A stretch of 64,000 nt of DNA from Mycolicibacterium pyrenivorans (GTDB taxonomy: Bacteria; Actinomycetota; Actinomycetes; Mycobacteriales; Mycobacteriaceae), in assembly GCF_025821625.1 (NCBI RefSeq), contig NZ_JACKSH010000237.1, positions 63,377 through 127,376 of the forward strand. The letters are read 5' to 3'. Position 1 is the stretch's first letter. Every line of letters starts with the position of its first letter. Made by a program: the position numbers and the translations under genes. Shown here in pieces: positions 32,395-39,900 of this stretch. A model generated the notes under the pieces. That model saw only the letters and a program-made list of their open reading frames with translations. It searched no databases and had not been told where the DNA came from.

Positions 32395-34095
32395 AAGGTC
32401 CGCCTCGTCTGCTCTCAATGCCCACGTAGCGAAACGCTCACCCTGCTCGCGTTGTTTCACGAAGTTACGAACAACTCTGTCGATGTAGTCACCGAGTTCG
32501 CTGGAGAGCACCTTGTGCTGGCGCAGCTTGCGGCCGAAACCGCTGTCAAGACCCAGGCTGCCGCCCAGGTGGACCTGGAAACCCTCGACCGGATCTCCCC
32601 CTGTGTCTTCGCTGATCATCTGGCCCTTGAAGCCGATGTCGGCGACCTGGATGCGGGCGCACGAGTTCGGGCAGCCGTTGATGTTGATGGTGACGGGCAC
32701 GTCGAGCTGGGCGTTGATGTCGTCGAGCCGCTGCTCCAGCTCCGGGACCAGTGACTGCGACCGCTTGCGCGTCTCGGCGAAGCTCAGCTTGCAGAACTCG
32801 ATGCCCGTGCAGGCCATCAGGTTGCGCCGCCAGTGCGACGGCGCCGACGGCAGGCCCAGCGCGTCCAGTCCGGTGCGCAGTTCCTCCAACTTGTCGTCGG
32901 GGACGTCGAGAACGATCAGCTTCTGGTACGGAGTGAACCGGACACGGTCGGAGCCTGCGGCCTCGGCGAGGTCGGCGACCTTGGACAGGATCGTGCCCGA
33001 CACCCGACCGGCGATCGGGGCGACCCCGACCGCGTTGAGTCCATTGCGCAGCTTCTGCACCCCGACGTGGTCGACTGGGCGGGTCACCGGTTCGGGGGCG
33101 GGCCCGTCGATCAGCGGCCGCTTGAGGTACTCGGTCTCGAGAACCTCGCGGAACTTTTCTACACCCCAGTCCTTGATCAGGAACTTCAGCCGCGCCTTGG
33201 CGCGCAGCCGGCGGTAGCCGTAATCCCGGAAGACGCTGACGACGGCTTCCCACACATCGGGCACCTCGTCGAGCGGCACCCAGGCGCCGACCCGCTGACC
33301 GAGCATCGGGTTGGTGGACAGGCCGCCGCCGACCCACAGGTCGAAGCCGGGGCCGTGCTCGGGGTGCTCGACACCGATGAACGCGACGTCGTTGACCTCG
33401 TGCACCACGTCCTGCAGGCCCGAGATCGCGGTCTTGAACTTGCGCGGCAGGTTGGAGTACTCCGGCTTGCCGATGTAGCGCTGCACGATCTCGTTGACCG
33501 CGGGTGTGCCGTCGATCACCTCGTCGAGCGACTCACCGGCCAGCGGCGAACCCAGCACGACGCGGGGGCAGTCGCCGCAGGCCTCGGTGGTCTGCAGGCC
33601 GACCTCGTCGAGGCGGCGCCAGATCTCGGGCATGTCCTCGACCCGGATCCAGTGGTACTGGACGTTCTGCCGGTCGGAGATGTCAGCGGTGTCCCTGGCG
33701 AACTCGGTGGAGATGCCGCCGAGGGTGCGTAGCGCGGCGGTGGTCAGCGCGCCGCCGTCGCTGCGAACCCGCAGCATGAAGAACTCGTCTTCGAGCATGT
33801 CGGTGTTCTCGTCGCCGGTCCACGTGCCGTCGTAGCCGGGCTTGCGCTGCGTGTAGAGGCCCCACCAGCGGAAACGGCCGCGCAGATCGCCCTTGTCGAT
33901 GCTCTCGAAGCCGTTCTTCGAGTAGATGTTCTCGATGCGGGCCCGCACGTTGAGGGGGTTGTCGTCTTTCTTGGACCGTTCGTTGGCGTTGAGCGGTTCG
34001 CGGTAGCCGAGTGCCCATTGGCCCTCGCCGCGGGGACGCTTGGCGGGTTTTGCGGAGGCAGGCTTGCCGGCGGATGTGTCTTGTGCGGTGGTCAT
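32389..34095 (-). CDS. nirA: Ferredoxin-dependent sulfite reductase
   Basis: A 568-residue protein from ATG 34095. The siroheme/[4Fe-4S] ligands are MACTGIEFCKLSF and ININGCPNSCARIQVADIGF, and the catalytic Cys-adjacent region is TTEACGDCPRVVLGSPLAGE. The Tyr of the family's Tyr-Cys crosslink is probably Y81 in RWWGLYTQRKPGYDG. It reduces sulfite to sulfide with six electrons from ferredoxin, matching NirA (Rv2391). The two-fold repeated sulfite/nitrite reductase halves are visible. The Shine-Dalgarno GAGGAGC sits in a small hairpin. Confidence 0.93.
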   Translation of the reverse strand: MTTAQDTSAGKPASAKPAKRPRGEGQWALGYREPLNANERSKKDDNPLNVRARIENIYSKNGFESIDKGDLRGRFRWWGLYTQRKPGYDGTWTGDENTDMLEDEFFMLRVRSDGGALTTAALRTLGGISTEFARDTADISDRQNVQYHWIRVEDMPEIWRRLDEVGLQTTEACGDCPRVVLGSPLAGESLDEVIDGTPAVNEIVQRYIGKPEYSNLPRKFKTAISGLQDVVHEVNDVAFIGVEHPEHGPGFDLWVGGGLSTNPMLGQRVGAWVPLDEVPDVWEAVVSVFRDYGYRRLRAKARLKFLIKDWGVEKFREVLETEYLKRPLIDGPAPEPVTRPVDHVGVQKLRNGLNAVGVAPIAGRVSGTILSKVADLAEAAGSDRVRFTPYQKLIVLDVPDDKLEELRTGLDALGLPSAPSHWRRNLMACTGIEFCKLSFAETRKRSQSLVPELEQRLDDINAQLDVPVTININGCPNSCARIQVADIGFKGQMISEDTGGDPVEGFQVHLGGSLGLDSGFGRKLRQHKVLSSELGDYIDRVVRNFVKQREQGERFATWALRADEADLR

Positions 34096-34103
34096 CGGGT
34101 CGT

Positions 34104-34118
34104 GCTCCTCATCGGAGC
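34104..34118 (-). promoter_or_regulatory. Hairpin hiding the nirA Shine-Dalgarno
   Basis: On the minus strand GCTCC (34118-34114) and GGAGC (34108-34104) form a five-base stem with the loop GATGA. The 3' arm is the nirA Shine-Dalgarno, eight bases before its ATG. This is the closed state expected downstream of a translational attenuator. Confidence 0.5.
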
Positions 34119-34181
34119 CGGCGTTGCAGATCGCGCGCGTTCCACCGGTGGCTGTCCGGCGGCGCAGATCCGGGCGGCCAG

Positions 34182-34210
34182 CTGTATACAGTGCGGCAGG
34201 TTTCCGAAAC
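34182..34210. promoter_or_regulatory. Two palindromes in the nirA leader
   Basis: CTGTATACAG (34182-34191) is a perfect ten-base palindrome, and GTTTCCGAAAC (34200-34210) is a perfect palindrome around one central base. They lie between the polycysteine leader and nirA and could be a regulator-binding site or part of the leader RNA fold. The rest of the 310-base nirA-hemW gap has no other gene that I can support. Confidence 0.35.
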
Positions 34211-34217
34211 TACGGGG

Positions 34218-34313
34218 TCAAGGCAGACAGCAACAGGTACAGACGCGCTTGAAGTCGACATGACGACGCACCACCAGCGAAACCCGGCGTGGGAGGCTGT
34301 GGGCTGAAGTCAC
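34218..34313 (-). CDS. Polycysteine leader peptide (attenuator) upstream of nirA
   Basis: A 31-codon frame from GTG 34313 (MTSAHSLPRR...) ending RVCTCCCLP-stop; TGT ACC TGT TGC TGT lie at 34241-34227. CACAAT (34326-34321), a -10-like hexamer, ends seven bases before the GTG, the same spacing as in the subI leader, implying a leaderless start; in-frame GTGs at 34274 and 34271 are alternatives. With the nirA Shine-Dalgarno hairpin, this looks like a cysteine-responsive attenuator for the whole nirA-cysH-sirB operon. Confidence 0.65.
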   Translation of the reverse strand: MTSAHSLPRRVSLVVRRHVDFKRVCTCCCLP

Positions 34314-34405
34314 GGAGCCAATTGTGCCACGAATGCACGCACCGCCCTAACCGGGCGAGATCTGCGCTCGCGATGAGCGAAGGCCCGCTCTGGGACACTG
34401 GTCGG

Positions 34406-35578
34406 GTGACGGTGCCGACGGAAGCGACGCTGCCAGGGCTGACGGCGCGCCCCGGCCGGCCGTTCGGCGTCTATGTGCACGTCCCGTTCTGCGCGACCCG
34501 ATGCGGGTATTGCGACTTCAACACCTACACCCCGGCCGAACTGGGGGGCGCGAACCCGCAGGGTTGGCTCGAAGCGTTGCGGACCGAGCTGCGCCTGGCC
34601 GCGGCCCATCTCGGCGTCGCACCGCAGGTGCAGACCGTCTTCGTCGGCGGCGGCACGCCGTCACTGCTGGGAGCCGACGGGCTCGTGGCCGTGCTCGACG
34701 CGGTGCGTCACAACTTCACCGTCGCGCCCGGCGCCGAGGTGACCACCGAGGCCAACCCGGAGTCGACGTCGCCGCAGTTCTTCGCCCGGTTGCGGGCGGC
34801 CGGGTTCACGCGGCTGTCACTGGGAATGCAGTCGACGGCTCCGCACGTCCTCGCGGCACTGGACCGGGTGCACTCACCCGGCAGGGCGCTGGACGCCGCA
34901 CGCGAGGCGAGGGTCCAGGGGTTCGACCACGTCAGCATCGACCTGATCTACGGAACGCCGGGGGAGACCGACGACGACCTGATGCGGTCGGCAGACGCTG
35001 CGGTCGCGGCGGGGGTCGACCACATCTCGGCGTACGCGCTGATCGTCGAGGACGGCACGGCGCTCGCCCGACGGGTGCGCCGCGGCGAGTTGCCCGCTCC
35101 CGACGACGACGTGCTGGCCCGCCGTTACGAACTGCTCGACGCGCGCCTGGCCGACGCCGGGTTCGACTGGTACGAGGTGTCGAACTGGGCTCGTCCCGGC
35201 GGACGCTGCCTGCACAACGTCGGCTACTGGGAGGGCGGCGAATGGTGGGGCGCCGGCCCGGGAGCGCACGGCTACGTCGACGCAACCCGATGGTGGAACG
35301 TCAAGCACCCCAACGCTTATGCCGAAACGCTTGCCCGCGGGGCGCTACCGGTCGCCGACTTCGAACAGCTCGACGCCGACACCTCCCACACCGAGGACGT
35401 GATGCTGCGGGTGCGGCTGCGCTCCGGCTTGCCGAGCGCACTGTTGTCGGCGCCCGAACGCCTCCGCGCCGCACGCGCCGTCGACGACGGCCTGCTGCGC
35501 CGCGACGGTGAGCGGCTGGTGCTTACCGACCGGGGACGGCTGCTCGCGGACGCGGTGGTGCGTGACCTGCTGAGCTGA
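34406..35578 (+). CDS. hemW: HemW/HemN-like radical SAM protein
   Basis: A 390-residue protein from GTG 34406. The radical SAM motif is VPFCATRCGYCDFNTY (Cys-x3-Cys-x2-Cys), followed by VQTVFVGGGTPSLLG and LSLGMQSTAPHVLAALDRVH. The third part, YEVSNWARPGGRCLHNVGYW, is typical of HemW. M. tuberculosis calls this gene hemN (Rv2388c), but proteins of this length are usually HemW, a heme-binding chaperone, and not coproporphyrinogen oxidase. An in-frame ATG at 34373 would add 11 residues. Confidence 0.88.
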   Translation: MTVPTEATLPGLTARPGRPFGVYVHVPFCATRCGYCDFNTYTPAELGGANPQGWLEALRTELRLAAAHLGVAPQVQTVFVGGGTPSLLGADGLVAVLDAVRHNFTVAPGAEVTTEANPESTSPQFFARLRAAGFTRLSLGMQSTAPHVLAALDRVHSPGRALDAAREARVQGFDHVSIDLIYGTPGETDDDLMRSADAAVAAGVDHISAYALIVEDGTALARRVRRGELPAPDDDVLARRYELLDARLADAGFDWYEVSNWARPGGRCLHNVGYWEGGEWWGAGPGAHGYVDATRWWNVKHPNAYAETLARGALPVADFEQLDADTSHTEDVMLRVRLRSGLPSALLSAPERLRAARAVDDGLLRRDGERLVLTDRGRLLADAVVRDLLS

Positions 35579-35584
35579 GATCGG

Positions 35585-36445
35585 CTACAGCAGTGCGGCC
35601 GCCAACCGCCGCCACTGCTCCCGCGGGAACTCGGTGGGATCGGCGGTGATCACCTGGACGCAGACGTGGTCGGCGCCCGCCGCCCGATGCTCCTGAACGC
35701 GATGGCGCACAGCCTCAACGTCACCCCAGGCGATGATCGCGTCGAACAACCGATCGCTGACCGACTGCACGTCCTCCTCGGTGAACCCGGTGCGCAGCAA
35801 GTTGTTCGCGTAGTTCGGAAGCGCGAGATACGAACGCAGCCAACCGGTTCCGATAGCACGCGCCTGCTCCCTGTCGTCGGTGAGCATGACCGTCTGCTCG
35901 GGCAGCAGCAGCGGGCCGTCGCCGAGGACCTCGCGGGCGGTGCGGGTGTGGTCGGGCGTCGTCAGATACGGGTGCGCCCCGCGGGCGCGTGACGCCGACA
36001 GCTGCAGCATCTTCGGTCCGAGTGCGGCCAGCACGCGGTTGGCGACGGGTACCGGTTGCGGCGAGGCGTCGATGCCGTCGAGAAACGCCTTGGTGGCGGC
36101 CAACGGCTTGCGGTACAGCCCGGGTTCCTTCGAATCGATCAGCGGTGCATGGCTGACCCCGATGCCGAGCAGGAAGCGCTCGCCGTGCGTCTCGGTCAGC
36201 GTGGCGTACCGGGCGGCGACCTCCGACGGCTCGTGCATCCAGAGGTTGAGGATGCCGGTGGCGATCACCGTCTGCTTGGTGGCGGACAGCAGGTTGTCGA
36301 CCGAATCCAGCACCGGCCCGCCGACGTCGGGGATCCACAGCGCCCGGAAGCCCAGCTCGTCCAGTTCGGCGGCGGCCTCGGCCGCCTCGGCGGGATTGCC
36401 GTAACGCAACTGCGAACTCCACAAGCCAACTCCGGACAGGTCCAT
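35585..36445 (-). CDS. F420-dependent LLM-class oxidoreductase
   Basis: A 286-residue protein from ATG 36445 (ATG 36457 is an alternative, adding MCKG). It shows the bacterial luciferase-like barrel: MDLSGVGLWSSQLRYG, ELGFRALWIPDVGGPVLDSV and ERFLLGIGVSHAPLID. Mycobacteria have many such proteins that use coenzyme F420. The substrate is unknown. It is convergent with hemW, six bases apart. Confidence 0.82.
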   Translation of the reverse strand: MDLSGVGLWSSQLRYGNPAEAAEAAAELDELGFRALWIPDVGGPVLDSVDNLLSATKQTVIATGILNLWMHEPSEVAARYATLTETHGERFLLGIGVSHAPLIDSKEPGLYRKPLAATKAFLDGIDASPQPVPVANRVLAALGPKMLQLSASRARGAHPYLTTPDHTRTAREVLGDGPLLLPEQTVMLTDDREQARAIGTGWLRSYLALPNYANNLLRTGFTEEDVQSVSDRLFDAIIAWGDVEAVRHRVQEHRAAGADHVCVQVITADPTEFPREQWRRLAAALL

Positions 36446-36488
36446 GCCTTTACACATACACGACAGGTGTGACCGCTACGGTCGCTGC

Positions 36489-36866
36489 ATGGCATTCGAT
36501 CCCGGCGCCGTGGGCCGCGCGTTCTCCGAGCACCGTTTCGACGAGGCGCTGGAGCACCTGGCCAAGGACGTGACGTGGACGATCGTCGGCGGCATGGTCC
36601 TCGAGGGCGCCGAGGCCGTGCGGCAGACGTGCCGGGGGACGCTGGAGAGCCTGAAGGGCACGTCGGTCGAGTTCGACCGCTGCGTGACGGCCGCGGGCTC
36701 CGATGTCGTCGCCGTCGACACGGTGGCCCGCTACGTCCGACCCGACGGGGTCACCGCGGTCGCCAGCTGCGCCATCTACGAGTTCGACGACGAGAAGATC
36801 ACGGCCATCACGTCCTACGCCGTCGAGGTGGATCCGGGGGACGCCGGCGCGCAGCCTCGGCGATGA
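36489..36866 (+). CDS. SnoaL-like / NTF2-fold small protein
   Basis: A 125-residue protein starting MAFDPGAVGRAFSEHRFDEA with LAKDVTWTIVGGMVLEGAEA and a C-terminal AIYEFDDEKITAITSYAVEV strand. This is the cone-shaped NTF2-like fold often called SnoaL-like or nuclear transport factor 2-like. Such proteins may be isomerases, cyclases or binding proteins. It is divergent from the F420 oxidoreductase, with only 43 bases between their starts. Confidence 0.75.
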   Translation: MAFDPGAVGRAFSEHRFDEALEHLAKDVTWTIVGGMVLEGAEAVRQTCRGTLESLKGTSVEFDRCVTAAGSDVVAVDTVARYVRPDGVTAVASCAIYEFDDEKITAITSYAVEVDPGDAGAQPRR

Positions 36867-36924
36867 CGTAGCTCCCCTTCCGCGCGGCCGCTGTGCCAGG
36901 ATGTTCGCCATGCCGACGTCGGGC

Positions 36925-36943
36925 TTAGGGAAGGCTATCCACA
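36925..36943 (+). promoter_or_regulatory. IdeR-like iron box upstream of the PKS
   Basis: TTAGGGAAGGCTATCCACA matches the IdeR consensus TTAGGTTAGGCTAACCTAA at 14 of 19 positions, including the AGGCTA core, and lies 34 bases before the PKS start. IdeR with Fe2+ represses siderophore genes through such boxes. Confidence 0.6.
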
Positions 36944-36977
36944 CTGCTGTGCCGGGTGTCGCTCCGGTGACCCTGCC

Positions 36978-39900
36978 GTGGCGGTGAGCACAGTACGTCC
37001 GCACCGGCAACCGATGTCGCCCGAGGCGATCGCCCTCGTCGGTATCGGTTGCCGCTTGGCGGGCGACATCACCACACCCGACCGGTTCTTCTCGTTCCTG
37101 GTCGGCGGCGGGAGTGCCGTCACCGAGGTGCCGGCCGAACGGTGGGAGCCCTACCTGCACCGGGATCCGCGCAACGCCGCGGTCCTGCGGGAGACGACAC
37201 CCTGGGGCACCTTCATCGACGACCTTCCCGGGTTCGACGCCGAGTTCTTCGGCATCTCACCGCGGGAGGCCGAGCTGATGGACCCCCAGCAGCGCCTCGC
37301 CGTGGAGGTTTCCTGGGAAGCGTTGGAGCATGCGGGCATTCCGCCCCGATCTCTGGCAGGCACCGACACCGCCGTGTTGATGGGCGTGAACTCCGACGAC
37401 TACGGCAAGCTCCTGATGGAGGACCTCGCGGGGATCGAGGCGTGGACCGGGATCGGCACCTCGCTGTGCGGGGTGGCCAACCGGGTGTCCCATCTGCTGG
37501 ACCTGCGCGGTCCCAGCGTCGCGCTGGACGCGGCGTGTGCGGCATCGTTGGTCGCGGTGCACCAGGCGTGCCAGCTGCTTCGCGACGGCGAGACCTCGCT
37601 CGCGCTCGCAGGCGGCGTCAGCGCGCTCATCGGTCCCGGCCTGACCAGGGTCCTCGACGTCGCGGGCGCGACGGCCCCCGACGGCCGGTGCAAGACGTTC
37701 GACGACGCCGCCGACGGCTACGGACGTGGGGAGGGCGCCGCCGTCGTCGTGCTCAAGAGGCTTGCCGACGCGCAACGCGACGGTGACCGGGTGCTCGCCG
37801 TCGTGCGCGGTGGCGCGGTGGCGCAGGACGGTCGCACGGTCGGCATCATGTCGCCCAACGGCGAGGCGCAGGAGGATCTGTTCCGGCTCGCGTGCCGGGT
37901 CTCCGCCGTCCCGCCGGCCAGCGTCGGCTACATCGAGGCCCACGGCACCGGGACCCCGACGGGCGATCCGGCGGAAGTGAGCGCGTTGTCGGCCGTCTAC
38001 GGGCAGGGCCGGAGCGGCCCGTGTGCCCTCGGGTCGGTGAAGCCCAACACCGGTCATCTCGAAGGCGGCGCCGGCGTCGTCGGGCTGATCAAGGCGGCGC
38101 TCGCGCTACATCACGAGGTGCTGCCGCCCACCGCGGGGGTGCGCAACCTCACCACCGCGATCGACTGGGCCAACAGCGGATTGCGGGTGCCCACCGAGGC
38201 CGAACCCTGGCCCCGCGGTTCGGACCCCCGCCGCGCCGCGGTCTGCAGCTACGGCTACGGCGGCACCATCGCCCACGTCCTCCTCGAGGAGGCCCCGGCG
38301 GCCGAAAGCCCTCGTGCGACTCCGGTGCGGGCAGCCGTGATCCCGCTGTCCGCGCGCTCGGAGGCCCGTCTCGTCCAGCAGGCGGCGGCGCTGGCCGACC
38401 ACCTGCGGGCGGCGGACTTCTCGGTGGACGAGGTCGCGGCGACGATGTGGACGCGCCGCTGCCATGAACCGGCCAGGGGCGCCGTGGTCACCGACGGCCT
38501 CATGGACGCCAACCCCGTGGGCACCGTTCTGGACGCGCTTGACGCGATGGCCCTGCAGGTGCGCGACCCCCGGGTGGTCACCGGGGCGGTCGTGCCCGGC
38601 GCGGAAAACGGTGCGGTGTGGGTGTTCTCGGGTCACGGATCGCACTGGGCGGGCATGGGGCGAGAGCTGTTGGCGACCGAGGCAGTCTTCGCGGCGACCC
38701 TTGATCAGGTCGACGTCGTGTTCCGCCGCGAGCTCGGGTTCTCTGCGCGCGAGGCACTGACCGCCGAGCAACTCGGCGGCACCGACCAGGTGCAGGCGCT
38801 GACGTTCGCGATGCAGGTCGGCCTGGCCGCGGTGCTGCGCGAGCGGGGTGTGGCGCCGGCGGCGGTGATAGGTCACTCGGTCGGTGAGGTCGCCGCCTGC
38901 GTGGTGTCCGGCGTGTTCGACCTCGCCCACGGCGCGGCCGTCGCGTGTTTCCGGGCGCGCGGCTTCCGGTCGGTGATGGGCGACGGCGCAATGGCACTGG
39001 CGCGGCTACCGTTCGACGAGGCGCAGCGACGGCTGCGCGGGCGCACCGACATCGTCGCGGCCATCAGCGCCTCGGCCGAGTCCACCGTGGTGTCGGGCAC
39101 GGTCGCTGCGGTCGACGAGGTGGTGCAGGCGTGGACCGGCGAGGGTATGACGGTGCGCCGGGTCAACACCGATGTGGCCTTTCACAGCCCCGCGATGGAT
39201 GCCCTGACCAATGAGCTGGCCCGCCTGGTCGGCGGGCTGCCGAAACCGCGGGCCGCGCAGGTGCCGCTCTACACGACCGCGTTGGCCGACCCGCGCTCGA
39301 CGGCGCCCCGCGACCCGGACTACTGGGTGGCCAACCTGCGGGAGCGGGTGCGTTTCGCCGAGGCCGTGCGGGCCGCGGCCGAGGACGGCCACCGGCTGTT
39401 CCTGGAGGTGTCCGCGCATCCGGTGGTGTCGCACTCGATCGCCGAGACGCTGCTGCACGACAAGATGAACGACCACGCGGTGGTACCGGTGTTGCGACGC
39501 GACCAGCCCGAGCGACGGTCCGTCGGCGCGGCCGTCGCGGGCCTGTACTGCCATGGGGCGCCGGTCGCTCACGGCTTCACCATGGCGACTTCGTGGCAGG
39601 CCGATCTGCCCGGGACGCAGTGGCAGCATCGCCGGTTCTGGCGCACGCCGACGCCGCCGCCGGGTACCCGCGCGCTGCACGATGTCTCGGCGAACACGCT
39701 GCTCGGTGGCGTGATGGAGGCGACGGGGGCGGTGCCGGCTCGGGTCTGGCAGACCCGGCTGGACATGGCGAACCGGCCGTATCCCGGTGACCACCCGGTT
39801 CAGAACACCGAGATCGTGCCTGCCGCAGTGCTTCTCAACACGTTTCTGTCCAGTGCTTTCACGGCGGGCGGCACCTTGGCCGACGTGCGGCTGCGCACCC

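Noticed and set aside
34406..35578. Oxygen-independent coproporphyrinogen III oxidase (HemN proper)
   Set aside because: Length and the C-terminal half fit HemW better; true HemN is longer and has an N-terminal extension with other substrate residues.
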